Source: Luteibacter yeojuensis (GTDB taxonomy: Bacteria; Pseudomonadota; Gammaproteobacteria; Xanthomonadales; Rhodanobacteraceae). Taken from it: DNA of 64,000 nt. A model generated the notes under the pieces. It did no database searches and was not told where the DNA came from. It was given only the letters and a program-made list of their open reading frames with translations. The DNA lies in NCBI RefSeq assembly GCF_011742875.1, contig NZ_JAAQTL010000001.1:496001-560000 (forward strand), read 5' to 3'. Shown here in pieces: positions 16,868-25,382 of the stretch. How positions within the stretch are numbered: position 1 is the first letter of the stretch; every line of letters begins with the position of its first letter. The position numbers and the translations under genes were made by a program.

Positions 16868-17634
16868 ACGCGCCGTTCGACACCACGCTGCCGCGCGAGC
16901 GGCAGCAACTGATCCTCGAGCGGCTGGGCCGCGACGGGAAGGTGGTCGCCGCCGATCTCGCCCTGGAATTCCGCGTCTCGGAGGATTCCATCCGCCGCGA
17001 CCTGCGCGACCTGGCGGCACAGGGCCTGTGCCGGCGCGTGTACGGCGGCGCCTTGCTCATGCAGCACGTGGCGCCGCTGGGCGAGCGTCATGCGGAACGC
17101 GCGGAACTGAAGCGCTCGCTCGCGCGCGTGGCCGCGGGGCTGGTCGGGGAAGGGCAGATCCTCTTCGTCGACGCCGGTTCGACCAATACCGCGCTGGCCA
17201 AGGCGTTGCCCGACCATCGCGACCTCACGGTGGTGACCAATGCGCCGGACGTGGCGATGGCGGTGCTCGGCCGCCCCGGTTTCGAGGTGATCCTGCTCGG
17301 CGGCCGGGTGGATCCGCGGATCGGCGGCGCGATCGGATCGCGCACGGTGCGCCAGGCGCAGGACATCCGCGCCGACCTGTGTTTCCCGGGGGTATGCGCG
17401 ATCGATCCGGAACGGGGGCTGTGGACCTTCGACGAAGAAGAGACCGTGTTCAAGCAGGCCATCATCGAGGCCAGTGGGGAAACCGTCGCCATCGCCACGC
17501 CGGACAAGCTGGTGGCCTCGGCGACCCATCATACGGTGCCGGTGACGGGGATCGCGCATCTGGTGGTGGCGGGCGACACCGATCCGGCGCTGGTGTCGCG
17601 CTATCGCGCGGCAGGCGTGGCGGTACATATATAA
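16864..17634 (+). CDS. DeoR/GlpR family transcriptional regulator
   Basis: A 256-residue repressor of the sugar-phosphate-sensing DeoR family. The N-terminal winged helix is PRERQQLILERLGRDGKVVA followed by FRVSEDSIRRDLRDLAAQGL and the wing CRRVYGGAL. The C-terminal DeoR sensor domain contains LFVDAGSTNTALAKALP and GG-VD (ILLGGRVDPRIGGAIG). The ATG overlaps the stop codon of the HAD gene (ATGA), so the three genes form one operon. It probably represses its own operon, with the transporter's substrate or its phosphate as inducer; that is inferred from the arrangement. Confidence 0.93.
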   Translation: MNAPFDTTLPRERQQLILERLGRDGKVVAADLALEFRVSEDSIRRDLRDLAAQGLCRRVYGGALLMQHVAPLGERHAERAELKRSLARVAAGLVGEGQILFVDAGSTNTALAKALPDHRDLTVVTNAPDVAMAVLGRPGFEVILLGGRVDPRIGGAIGSRTVRQAQDIRADLCFPGVCAIDPERGLWTFDEEETVFKQAIIEASGETVAIATPDKLVASATHHTVPVTGIAHLVVAGDTDPALVSRYRAAGVAVHI

Positions 17635-17639
17635 CGAAT

Positions 17640-17750
17640 GTGGGAGCCGCTATAGCGGCGAGAAGCCAACGCAGCGGTGTAGCAGTGAGGGTTGTTGCCC
17701 AGCGGTGTAGCGGCGAGGGTTGTTGCCCTCGCCGCTATAGCGGCTCCTAC
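17640..17750. repeat. REP pair (GTGG/GTAG type) with internal tandem duplication
   Basis: Left unit GTGGGAGCCGCTATAGCGGC at 17640 and inverted right unit ending GGCTCCTAC at 17750. Between them a 28-bp unit AGCGGTGTAGC...TTGTTGCCC is repeated directly (17673-17700 and 17701-17728, two mismatches). It lies between convergent deoR-like and ppsA genes. Confidence 0.9.
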
Positions 17751-17763
17751 AACGTAAGCTGCG

Positions 17764-20136
17764 TCAGCCGGCTTTCTTCTTCGCCAGGCGCAGCCACGTA
17801 TCCACCACGGTATCCGGATTCAGCGACATCGACTCGATGCCCTGTTCCATCAGCCATTCGGCAAGGTCCGGATGGTCCGAGGGGCCCTGGCCGCAGATGC
17901 CCACGTACTTGCCCTTCTCGCGCGCCGTGCGGATCGCCATCGCGAGCAGCTTCTTGACCGCCGCGTCGCGCTCGTCGAACAGGTGGGCGACGATGCTCGA
18001 GTCGCGGTCGAGGCCGAGGGTGAGCTGGGTGAGATCGTTCGAGCCGATCGAGAAGCCGTCGAAGATGTCGAGGAACTCGTCGGCCAGCAAGGCGTTCGAC
18101 GGCACTTCGCACATCATGATGACCTTGAGGTCGTGCTCGCCCTGGACCAGGCCGTTCCGGCGCAGGACGTCCACCACCTTGCGGCCTTCGTCCAGCGTGC
18201 GCACGAACGGGATCATCACCCACACGTTGGTGAGGCCCATCGTCTCGCGTACGTACTTCACCGCCTTGCACTCGAGCGCGAAGGACTCCGCGAAGCCCGA
18301 ATCGACGTAGCGGCTGGCACCACGGTAGCCGATCATCGGGTTTTCTTCGTGCGGCTCGTAACGCGAGCCGCCAAGCAGCCCGGCGTATTCGTTCGACTTG
18401 AAGTCGGACAGGCGCACGATCACCGGCTTCGGGTACACCGAGGCGGCGATGGTCGCGATGCCTTCGCCCAGGCGGTCGACGTAGAAAGAGACGGGATCCT
18501 TGTAGCCGGCGATGCGCGCGTCGATGCGCGCCTTCGTCTCGGCGTCCTGCTTCGCGTATTCGAGCAGCGCCTTGGGATGCACGCCGATATGGCTGGCGAT
18601 GATCATCTCGAGGCGGGCGAGGCCGATGCCGGCGTTGGGCAGCATGCCGAAGTCGAACGCGCGCTCCGGATTGGCCACGTTCATCATGATCTTGAGCGGC
18701 GCCTCGGGCATCGCGCCCAGGTCGGCGGTGATGCGCTCGAACTTCAGCGTGCCTTCGTAGATCGTGCCGGTATCGCCTTCGGCGCAGGAGACGGTGACGT
18801 CGGTGCCGTCGGGAATGGTATCCAGGGCGTTGCCGCAGCCGACGACGGCCGGGACGCCGAGCTCGCGAGCGATGATCGCGGCGTGGCAGGTGCGGCCGCC
18901 ACGGTTCGTGACGATCGCCGCGGCACGCTTCATCACCGGCTCCCAGTCGGGGTCGGTCATGTCGGCCACGAGCACGTCGCCGGGCTGCACCTTGTTCATG
19001 TCGGCGAGCGAGCGGATGACGCGCGCCTTGCCGGCACCGATCTTCTGCCCGATGGCGCGGCCTTCGGTGAGTACCTTGCCCTTTTCGCCGAGCTGGAAAC
19101 GCTCCAGCGTGGTGGCGTGGGAACGCGACTTCACCGTTTCCGGGCGGGCCTGCACGATGTACAGCTTGCCGGTGTGGCCGTCCTTCGCCCACTCGATGTC
19201 CATGGGGCGGCCGTAATGCTGCTCGATGACCAGGGCCTGGCGCGACAGCTCTTCCACGTCGGCATCGTCGATGCAGAAGCGATGGCGGTCCTGCACCGGC
19301 GTTTCCTCGATGCGCACGCGCTCGCCAGGCTGGTCCGAATAGACCATGCGCTGCTGCTTCGCGCCGAGGCTGCGGCGGAGCACCGCCGGCTTGCCGTCAC
19401 GCAGCGTGGGCTTGAACACGTAGAACTCGTCCGGATTCACGGCGCCCTGCACGACCATCTCGCCGAGGCCGTAGGAACCGGTGACGAACACCACGTCGCG
19501 GAAGCCGGATTCGGTGTCGAGGGTGAACAGCACGCCCGAGGCGCCGACGTCGGAGCGCACCATGAGCTGCACGCCGGCGGAGAGGAAAACGTCCTCGTGC
19601 TTGAAGCCCTGGTGCACGCGGTAGGCGATGGCGCGGTCGTTGTACAGCGAGGCGAAGACTTCCTTCACCTTGTGCAGCACGTCGTCGATGCCGACCACGT
19701 TGAGGAAGGTTTCCTGCTGGCCGGCGAACGAGGCGTCGGGCAGGTCTTCCGCGGTGGCCGAGGAGCGCACGGCCACCGCGATGTCGGCGGCCCCGGCGTC
19801 CTTGCAGAGCCTGGCGTAGGCCTCGCGGATGGCTTGCTCGAGGTCGGCGGGCAGGGCGGTATCGACGATCCAGCCACGGATCTCCTTGCCGCCGCGGGTC
19901 AGTTCGTCCACGTCGTCCACGTCGAGGGTGGCAAGGCGCTCGGCGATGCGCTTCGCGAGGCCGCTCTTCTCGAGGTAGGTCTGAAAGGCGTCGGCCGTGG
20001 TGGCGAAGCCGCCCGGCACGGAGACACCCAGTTTCGCCAGGTTGCCGATCATCTCGCCAAGGGAGGCGTTCTTGCCGCCCACCTTGCCCAGGTCGGTCAT
20101 GCGTAGCGCGTCGAGCCAGAGTACCAGGTCGCTCAA
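17764..20136 (-). CDS. ppsA: Phosphoenolpyruvate synthase (pyruvate, water dikinase)
   Basis: A 790-residue enzyme that turns pyruvate, ATP and water into PEP, AMP and phosphate, the entry to gluconeogenesis from three-carbon acids. It begins [20 protein letters not shown] with the N-terminal ATP/pyruvate domain. It has the phospho-histidine loop [20 protein letters not shown] in the middle, and the C-terminal PEP-binding barrel ends with [11 protein letters not shown] and SMSLNPDTV. Length is nearly that of E. coli PpsA. I chose a TTG start at 20136 because it aligns with the family N-terminus and has TGAGGA upstream. The regulator ppsR is transcribed divergently, 162 bp away. Confidence 0.97.
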   Translation of the reverse strand: MSDLVLWLDALRMTDLGKVGGKNASLGEMIGNLAKLGVSVPGGFATTADAFQTYLEKSGLAKRIAERLATLDVDDVDELTRGGKEIRGWIVDTALPADLEQAIREAYARLCKDAGAADIAVAVRSSATAEDLPDASFAGQQETFLNVVGIDDVLHKVKEVFASLYNDRAIAYRVHQGFKHEDVFLSAGVQLMVRSDVGASGVLFTLDTESGFRDVVFVTGSYGLGEMVVQGAVNPDEFYVFKPTLRDGKPAVLRRSLGAKQQRMVYSDQPGERVRIEETPVQDRHRFCIDDADVEELSRQALVIEQHYGRPMDIEWAKDGHTGKLYIVQARPETVKSRSHATTLERFQLGEKGKVLTEGRAIGQKIGAGKARVIRSLADMNKVQPGDVLVADMTDPDWEPVMKRAAAIVTNRGGRTCHAAIIARELGVPAVVGCGNALDTIPDGTDVTVSCAEGDTGTIYEGTLKFERITADLGAMPEAPLKIMMNVANPERAFDFGMLPNAGIGLARLEMIIASHIGVHPKALLEYAKQDAETKARIDARIAGYKDPVSFYVDRLGEGIATIAASVYPKPVIVRLSDFKSNEYAGLLGGSRYEPHEENPMIGYRGASRYVDSGFAESFALECKAVKYVRETMGLTNVWVMIPFVRTLDEGRKVVDVLRRNGLVQGEHDLKVIMMCEVPSNALLADEFLDIFDGFSIGSNDLTQLTLGLDRDSSIVAHLFDERDAAVKKLLAMAIRTAREKGKYVGICGQGPSDHPDLAEWLMEQGIESMSLNPDTVVDTWLRLAKKKAG

Positions 20137-20298
20137 AGGGAAATCCTCACATCGGTTCGTCGGGTCGGCGGCGGGCCGCGCTGGAAAATCCACTTATTGT
20201 CGTGGGGCCGTCCGCGCGGAAACAAGGCGCGACGCACAAACGTTCAGGGATCATGCGGGGTAGATCGTCAGGACGGCGTCTTGAGATAAGGTTGGCCC

Positions 20299-21141
20299 AT
20301 GGACCACCCGCAGGGAAAAAGCCCGATGCGCCGCACCGTGTTCTTCATCTCCGACTCCACCGGCATCACCGCCGAGACCATCGGCAACAGCATGCTGGCC
20401 CAGTTCGAGGGGGTCCAGTTCGATACGCACCGGCTGCCGTTTATCGACAATCCCTCCAAGGCGGAGGCGGCGGCGCTGCGGATCAAGACGAAGTACGCCC
20501 AGGACGGCCAACGTCCCATCGTGGTCAATACGATGACTTCCCGGAACCTCTGCGACATCGTCGCCGGCAGCGGGGCGCTGATGCTGGACGTGTTCGCCCC
20601 CTTCATCGAGCCGCTGGAGGCGGAGCTGGGGGCGAAGCAGTCGGGCGCGGTGAACCGGTCCCATGGCCTGGTGGACTTCGAGCGCTACGAGGCCCGTATC
20701 GAGGCGACGAACTACGCCCTGGCGCACGACGACGGCCTGGATGTCGACTACAACCAGGCCGATGTGGTGCTAGTGGGCGTGTCCCGCTCGGGCAAGACCC
20801 CCACCTGCCTCTATATGGCCTTGCATTACGGGGTCTGCGCCGCCAATTACCCCCTCACGGACGACGACCTCGACAAGCTCGAACTGCCGATGCGCCTCCG
20901 CCCTTATCGAAGCCGGCTGTTCGGGCTCACCATCGACCCCGTCCGCCTGGCGCAGATCCGCGAGCAGCGCCGTCCCGGCAGCCGCTACGCCACCTTGAAG
21001 CAATGCCGTTGGGAACTGGAGCAGGCCGACCGGCTGATGCGACGCGAGAACATACCGGTCCTCAACACCACGCACACGTCGATCGAGGAAATTTCGAGCA
21101 AGATCTTCGAGTACCTCGGCATCGAGCGCCACATGTATTAG
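20299..21141 (+). CDS. ppsR: PEP synthase regulatory protein (ADP-dependent kinase / Pi-dependent pyrophosphorylase)
   Basis: A 280-residue DUF299-family protein that switches PpsA off by ADP-dependent phosphorylation of a Thr near its catalytic His, and on again by phosphate-dependent removal. The family opening VFFISDSTGITAETIGNSML and the P-loop-like GVSRSGKTPTCLYMAL are present, as is the conserved end region YLGIERHMY. The neighbour ppsA is its known target. A start at the internal ATG (20326) is also possible; I kept 20299 because the total length then matches the E. coli protein. Confidence 0.95.
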   Translation: MDHPQGKSPMRRTVFFISDSTGITAETIGNSMLAQFEGVQFDTHRLPFIDNPSKAEAAALRIKTKYAQDGQRPIVVNTMTSRNLCDIVAGSGALMLDVFAPFIEPLEAELGAKQSGAVNRSHGLVDFERYEARIEATNYALAHDDGLDVDYNQADVVLVGVSRSGKTPTCLYMALHYGVCAANYPLTDDDLDKLELPMRLRPYRSRLFGLTIDPVRLAQIREQRRPGSRYATLKQCRWELEQADRLMRRENIPVLNTTHTSIEEISSKIFEYLGIERHMY

Positions 21142-21171
21142 ACAGGAACCTTACGGAGCAACGCCGCCCCC

Positions 21172-21666
21172 ATGACCGCCGTCATCGAACGCCCCACCGC
21201 CCTCATTCCCGGACGCTTCGAGTTCCTGATGGGCCTGTACGCGGAGAACTACCACCGCCTGGCGCGGCTGTTCGCGCCGCAACGGCTGGCACCGGGGCGC
21301 TACGTTTCCGACGTGGACGACGGGCTGAAGGTGCTGCTCGACGTGCAGGAAAAGCACCCGTACACGCTCGAACTCGAGCTGACCTACGACTTCCTCGACG
21401 AGACCACGGGCCAGCCGTCGCCGTCCGCGCAGCTGCGCATGTACACCGATGCGCACGTGGCCGAGGCCATGCATTGCCATCCCGGGCGCAAGCTGTGGCA
21501 GGTGCTGGGGCCGTTCCCGGCCGCGCACACCGTGCTCCAGCACCGCCTGCGCATGAACGGCTTCCTCAGCCGCTGGCTGGAATACCTGGCGGAGCAGGGG
21601 CATTCGATCGGCACGCTGTCGCGGGTGGAAGAGTCGCCGCGTCCGCAGGAACCGTCCAGAATGTAG
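21172..21666 (+). CDS. DUF1249 family protein (YqiB-like)
   Basis: A 164-residue soluble protein of the DUF1249/YqiB family: ENYHRLARLFAPQRL near the start, YTLELELTYDF in the middle, LRMYTDAHVAEAMHC and a tail with LNKFLSRWLEYL-like MNGFLSRWLEYLAEQGHS. The family's molecular role is not known. It lies 30 bp after ppsR and may share its transcript. Its TAG stop codon is the TAG of the GTAGGAGCCGC repeat that follows, so the last residues may have changed when the repeat arrived. Confidence 0.88.
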   Translation: MTAVIERPTALIPGRFEFLMGLYAENYHRLARLFAPQRLAPGRYVSDVDDGLKVLLDVQEKHPYTLELELTYDFLDETTGQPSPSAQLRMYTDAHVAEAMHCHPGRKLWQVLGPFPAAHTVLQHRLRMNGFLSRWLEYLAEQGHSIGTLSRVEESPRPQEPSRM

Positions 21667-21801
21667 GAGCCGCTATAGCGGCGAGGAAACCTTGCGACGG
21701 CGCCGCGGTGCGTTCTCGCCGCTATAGCGGCTCCTACAGCAAGGGACCTGCCTTTCCTCTTCATCGCTCCGTGGGCTTCTCGCCGCTATAGCGGCTCCCA
21801 C
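21663..21801. repeat. Cluster of three GTAG/GTGG REP units
   Basis: An inverted pair at 21663-21737 (GTAGGAGCCGCTATAGCGGC and its reverse) is followed by a third unit in the reverse orientation ending GGCTCCCAC at 21801. The left TAG is the stop codon of the DUF1249 gene. Confidence 0.92.
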
Positions 21802-21814
21802 AGTTCTTGGAGAC

Positions 21815-21840
21815 AAAAAAAATCCGCCGGAAGGCGGATT
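21815..21840 (-). terminator. Rho-independent terminator of the tRNA operon
   Basis: On the minus strand AATCCGCC, loop TTCC, GGCGGATT, then a run of T. The 8-bp stem (21821-21828 with 21833-21840) starts 16 bp after tRNA-Asp. Confidence 0.92.
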
Positions 21841-21855
21841 CTTCTTTGGAAGTAA

Positions 21856-21932
21856 TGGCGGAGCGGACGGGACTCGAACCCGCGACCTCCGGCGTGACAG
21901 GCCAGCATTCTAACCGACTGAACTACCGCTCC
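21856..21932 (-). tRNA. tRNA-Asp (GTC)
   Basis: 77 bases including an encoded CCA end. The acceptor stem is GGAGCGG/CCGCTCC, the anticodon loop CCTGTCACG carries GTC, and the T-loop is GGTTCGAGTC. It is the last gene of the tRNA-Ala, tRNA-Glu, tRNA-Asp transcript. Confidence 0.96.
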
Positions 21933-22002
21933 ACACTTACGTTCCAACTTCCAACAACAACCAACTTCCTTCGTCCTTTACACTCTCCGGCGGACCGGAA
22001 AG

Positions 22003-22078
22003 TGGCGTCCCCACGGGGATTCGAACCCCGGTCGCCACCGTGAAAGGGTGATGTCCTAGGCCTCTAGACGATGGGGAC
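22003..22078 (-). tRNA. tRNA-Glu (TTC)
   Basis: 76 bases including CCA. The acceptor stem is GTCCCCA/TGGGGAC, the anticodon TTC sits in CCTTTCACG, and the T-loop is GGTTCGAATC. It is the middle gene of the tRNA operon. Confidence 0.96.
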
Positions 22079-22089
22079 GTACTAGAAGT

Positions 22090-22165
22090 TGGTGGAGCCA
22101 GCCGGGATCGAACCGGCGACCTCCTGCATGCCATGCAGGCGCTCTCCCAGCTGAGCTATGGCCCC
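22090..22165 (-). tRNA. tRNA-Ala (GGC)
   Basis: 76 bases including CCA. The acceptor stem is GGGGCCA/TGGCTCC, containing the G3-U70 type pair that marks tRNA-Ala. The anticodon GGC lies in GCATGGCATGC. It is the first gene of the operon, directly after the promoter. Confidence 0.96.
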
Positions 22166-22181
22166 CTGCTGGAAGCCGCAA

Positions 22182-22210
22182 AGATTACGTCCGGGACGGG
22201 ATTCCGTCAA
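22182..22210 (-). promoter_or_regulatory. Sigma-70 promoter of the tRNA operon
   Basis: On the minus strand TTGACG (22210-22205), 17 bp spacer, TAATCT (22187-22182), followed by a GC-rich discriminator and tRNA-Ala about 16 bp further on. The upstream side (about 22212-22245) is rich in A and T, like an UP element. Confidence 0.82.
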
Positions 22211-22370
22211 GCATTCATTACACTTTTTTTGAATTTATTTTCGACGCTTCGAGAATGACGAGGCCTGGCGCGCACTTGCGCCGGTGCCGCGATTTCCGTT
22301 CTTTCGTCGCTGCACGCCATCCATGACGGGACACGGGTTAACCTGTTCCCGGACATCCACAGGGAACGGC

Positions 22371-24131
22371 ATGCACGGCATCGTTTTCATCCAGGACCTG
22401 GCCACGGTGATGCTCGTGGCCGGACTCACCACGGTGCTCTTCCAGCGCCTCAGGCAACCCGTCGTGCTCGGTTACATCATCGCCGGCGTGCTGGTCGGGC
22501 CGCACACGCACCCGGTGGTCTTCATCCACGACGAGGAAACGATCCGCACGCTCTCGGAGCTGGGCATGATCCTGCTCCTGTTCGCCCTGGGCCTGGAATT
22601 CAGCCTGAAGAAACTGCGCGCGGTCGGCGGCGCGGCCCTTGTGGCCGCCTTCGCCGAGATCGTGCTGATGATATGGATCGGCTACGAGATCGGCCGCTTC
22701 TTCGGCTGGTCGGCGATGGATTCGCTGTTCCTCGGCGCCATGCTTTCGATCTCGTCGACCACCATCATCATGAAGGCGCTCGAGGACCTCGGCCTCAAGC
22801 GCGAACGCTTCGCGCAGCTGATGTTCGGCATCCTCATCGTGGAGGACCTCCTGGCGATCGTGCTGATGGCGTTGCTGACCGGTATCGCGGGCACCGGCGG
22901 CGTGGAGGCGGGACAAGCGCTCGCGGCGGTCGGCAGGCTGGGCCTGTTCATGGCGGTGTCGCTGGTGGTCGGGCTGCTGCTCGTGCCGCGCGTGGTCGAC
23001 TACATCGCCCGGGTCAGCCGCAACGACGTCCTCCTGGTGGCCGTGCTCGGCATCTGCTTCGGCTTCTGCCTCCTGGTGACCGAAATGGGTTACAGCGTGG
23101 CCCTCGGTGCTTTCATGATCGGCGCGATCGTGGCCGAGTCGGAAAGCGTGGCGCGGATCGAGCGCATCGTGACGCCCGTGCGCGACATGTTCAGCGCGAT
23201 ATTCTTTGTCGCCATCGGCATGCTCATCGATCCAAAGCTGCTGCTCGAGTACGCGTGGCCGATCACGGTAGTCACCGTCGCGGTGGTGCTCGGCAAGGTG
23301 GTCACCTGCAGTTTCGGCAGCTTCGTCGCCGGCAACGACGGGCGCACGTCGCTGCGCGTGGGCATGGGTCTCGCACAGATCGGCGAATTCTCGTTCGTCA
23401 TCGCCTCGCTCGGCCTCACGCTCAAGGTCACCAGCGGGTTCCTCTATCCCGTGGCCGTGGCGGTCTCTGCGATCACCACCTTCCTCACGCCGTACCTGAT
23501 CCGTTCCTCCGATCCGCTGGCCCGGTTCCTTGGCCGGGCGCTACCGAACCGCGTCACAGGCGTCTTTGGCGCCTATACGGAGTGGATGGGGAGCCTGGGC
23601 CTGCAAGGGCAGGGCGCCGTCGTGATGAAGATGATCCGCCGGCTGGTCTGGCACGTGATCATCAACACGGCCCTGGTGGTGGCGGTCTTCATCATCGCGG
23701 CCTTCGCCTATCGCCGCGGCTTCCTCCACCTCGACCTGCTGAGCGACGATCCCACGGTGCGCCGCAGCCTGGCCTGGTCCCTGGCCGCGCTGTTCTCCCT
23801 GCCCATGATCGTCGCCGCGTACCGCAAGGCCGGGGCCCTGGGGATGCTCCTCGCGGAACTGTCGATCCCGGACCGGTTCGGGGCGCGTACGTACCGTATC
23901 CGCGCCGTCCTCGGCCGGATCATTCCCCTGGTGGCCATGGCGGTCATGGGCCTGCTCGTGGCGGCGCTGGCTTCCACGATCCTCCCGCCCCGGGAGGTGG
24001 CCCTGGTGCTGGTCCTGGTCGGCGTGGGGCTCACCTGGCTGCTCTGGCGGGTGCTGGTTCAGGTACATGCCCGGCTGCAGGCGGCCATCCGCGATACCCT
24101 CGAAAAGCCGGGCCAGGACCACCCGGAGTGA
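22371..24131 (+). CDS. CPA2 family cation:proton antiporter, KefB/YbaL-like, without RCK domain
   Basis: A 586-residue membrane protein. The first about 390 residues are the CPA2 exchanger core: QPVVLGYIIAGVLVGPH, SELGMILLLFALGLEFSLKK, SISSTTIIMKALEDLGLK, MFGILIVEDLLAIVLMAL and GYSVALGAFMIGAIVAES. Kef and YbaL proteins carry a TrkA-N/RCK domain after the core, but this one instead has about four further membrane helices (about residues 425-570) and ends in the cytoplasm. It probably exchanges potassium or sodium for protons across the inner membrane. The ATG at 22371 follows AGGGAA. It is separated from the tRNA operon by their divergent promoters. Confidence 0.9.
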   Translation: MHGIVFIQDLATVMLVAGLTTVLFQRLRQPVVLGYIIAGVLVGPHTHPVVFIHDEETIRTLSELGMILLLFALGLEFSLKKLRAVGGAALVAAFAEIVLMIWIGYEIGRFFGWSAMDSLFLGAMLSISSTTIIMKALEDLGLKRERFAQLMFGILIVEDLLAIVLMALLTGIAGTGGVEAGQALAAVGRLGLFMAVSLVVGLLLVPRVVDYIARVSRNDVLLVAVLGICFGFCLLVTEMGYSVALGAFMIGAIVAESESVARIERIVTPVRDMFSAIFFVAIGMLIDPKLLLEYAWPITVVTVAVVLGKVVTCSFGSFVAGNDGRTSLRVGMGLAQIGEFSFVIASLGLTLKVTSGFLYPVAVAVSAITTFLTPYLIRSSDPLARFLGRALPNRVTGVFGAYTEWMGSLGLQGQGAVVMKMIRRLVWHVIINTALVVAVFIIAAFAYRRGFLHLDLLSDDPTVRRSLAWSLAALFSLPMIVAAYRKAGALGMLLAELSIPDRFGARTYRIRAVLGRIIPLVAMAVMGLLVAALASTILPPREVALVLVLVGVGLTWLLWRVLVQVHARLQAAIRDTLEKPGQDHPE

Positions 24132-24159
24132 CGGGGGCCGCATGCCATGAAATATTCCT

Positions 24160-24186
24160 GAACTTTTCGCGTGAAAGCCTGTCTCT
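24160..24186 (+). promoter_or_regulatory. Probable RpoE (sigma-E) promoter of the FKBP gene
   Basis: GAACTT (24160-24165), 16 bp, TCTCT (24182-24186). The same spacing and nearly the same elements are found before rpoE in this window (GAACTT-N16-TCTCA), and they match the AlgU/sigma-E pattern. Periplasmic FKBP genes such as fkpA are classic sigma-E targets. The transcript would have about 100 bases of leader. Confidence 0.68.
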
Positions 24187-24295
24187 CGCCCCGTCATTGC
24201 AAGCTGGGCGCGAACCACCGCACAATGGCGTTTCTGCCTCCACAAGGAGGTGTACCGGCGGCCTCGCCGAATCTTTCCAAGAGAGGGAGTATCGA

Positions 24296-25057
24296 ATGAA
24301 GCACTTTTTGCGTCCCACGATGACGGCCGTCGCCCTGGCGGTTGCGCTGGGTACGGCCGCGGGCGCATCCGCCCAGGCCGCCAAGCCGGCGGCACCCGTC
24401 GACAAGCAGAAGGCCAGCTATGTCGTCGGTTGGGATCTGGCCAGCTCGCTTCCGCCGCTCGTCGCGAAGGAAGTGGATGCCGCCACGGTCGCCAAGGCTC
24501 TTCAGGCCGCCCTCTCGGGCCAGAAGCCGACCATGTCGGAAGCCGAGGCCAAGTCGGTCCGCGAGGCCTTCGTCGCCCAGCTGAAGGTCAAGGCCGAAGC
24601 CGAGTACAACAAGGTCGCGACCGAGAACAAGAAGGAGGGCGATGCCTTCCTCGCCAAGAACAAGAGCGCCCCGGGCGTGAAGGTCACCTCGTCGGGCCTG
24701 CAGTACCAGGTCGTCCAGGCCGGTACCGGCCAGCGTCCGGGCCCGAACGACACGGTCACGATCAACTACACCGGCACCTTCGTGAACGGCGAGAAGTTCG
24801 ACTCCTCGGCCGACCACCAGCCGGCCGGCCCGGCGAAGATTCCTCTCGCCGCCGTGATCCCGGGCTTCCGCGAAGGCCTGCAGCTGATGCAGACGGGCGG
24901 CAAGTACAAGCTGTTCATCCCCTCCAGCATCGCTTACGGCGCCAAGCCGGAGAATGGCTTCCCGCCGAACGCGACGATCATCTTCGACGTCGAACTGCTC
25001 AAGACCGAAGCGACCCCGGCCGGCAAGGCCCCGGCGGCTCCGGCCGGCGGCAAGTAA
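24296..25057 (+). CDS. Periplasmic FKBP-type peptidyl-prolyl isomerase (FkpA/Mip-like)
   Basis: A 253-residue exported protein with a signal peptide cleaved near ASA-QAA (about residue 26). An alpha-helical dimerisation domain (about 35-125) begins [16 protein letters not shown]. The FKBP domain (about 130-240) contains [38 protein letters not shown] and [11 protein letters not shown] Pro/Ala-rich tail closes the protein. It helps fold outer-membrane and periplasmic proteins. It has GAGAGGGAG before the ATG, a probable sigma-E promoter upstream, and a good terminator behind it. Confidence 0.96.
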   Translation: MKHFLRPTMTAVALAVALGTAAGASAQAAKPAAPVDKQKASYVVGWDLASSLPPLVAKEVDAATVAKALQAALSGQKPTMSEAEAKSVREAFVAQLKVKAEAEYNKVATENKKEGDAFLAKNKSAPGVKVTSSGLQYQVVQAGTGQRPGPNDTVTINYTGTFVNGEKFDSSADHQPAGPAKIPLAAVIPGFREGLQLMQTGGKYKLFIPSSIAYGAKPENGFPPNATIIFDVELLKTEATPAGKAPAAPAGGK

Positions 25058-25084
25058 GCCCTCGCGCCATCTGCGACACCGAAG

Positions 25085-25110
25085 GGCGCGGAGCGATCCG
25101 CGCCTTTTTT
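25085..25110 (+). terminator. Rho-independent terminator of the FKBP gene
   Basis: GGCGCGGA (25085-25092), loop GCGA, TCCGCGCC (25097-25104), followed by six T. Confidence 0.95.
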
Positions 25111-25136
25111 GTTCCGGCCCTGTAGCAACTGTCTTT

Positions 25137-25217
25137 GTGGGAGCCGCTTCAGCGGCGATGGGTGCTCGCGGCACGCTGCCCCGCTGCCGCGGGATCGCCG
25201 GCGTAACCGGCTCCCAC
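25137..25217. repeat. REP pair (GTGG type)
   Basis: GTGGGAGCCGCTTCAGCGGC at the left and an inverted, partly degenerate unit ending CCGGCTCCCAC at the right. The right unit carries CCGGCGTAACCGG in place of the usual core. Confidence 0.88.
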
Positions 25218-25241
25218 AAGGTTCCCTTAGGGCCCGCTTCT

Positions 25242-25325
25242 GTAGGAGCCGCTATAGCGGCGAGGGGGAGGGCACCTTGCCGCTTCATCGCTTCGTGGGT
25301 TTCTCGCCGCTATAGCGGCTCCTAC
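25242..25325. repeat. REP pair (GTAG type)
   Basis: GTAGGAGCCGCTATAGCGGC and its exact inverse ending GGCTCCTAC flank about 42 bp containing CTTCATCGCTTCGTGGG. It ends 57 bp before ugd. Confidence 0.92.
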
Positions 25326-25382
25326 GGGGGCGGACTACAATTGTTCGTTACGACGATTGAAGTCGAAAGCTCCGGGAGCGGC

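Larger units (their letters stand above)
25058..25382. other. Gene-free stretch with terminator and two REP pairs
   Basis: 325 bp between the FKBP gene and ugd. It holds one rho-independent terminator and two inverted REP pairs with 24 bp between them, and then about 57 bp that must contain the ugd promoter. I see no open frame with coding character. Confidence 0.8.

Noticed and set aside
17872..20106. Open frame of 744 codons opposite ppsA
   Set aside because: Antisense shadow; no domain, and ppsA is unambiguous on the other strand.
21663..25325. Closely spaced palindromic repeats as a CRISPR array
   Set aside because: The repeats are dispersed inverted pairs with variable spacing, not direct repeats with uniform spacers, and no cas gene is in the window.
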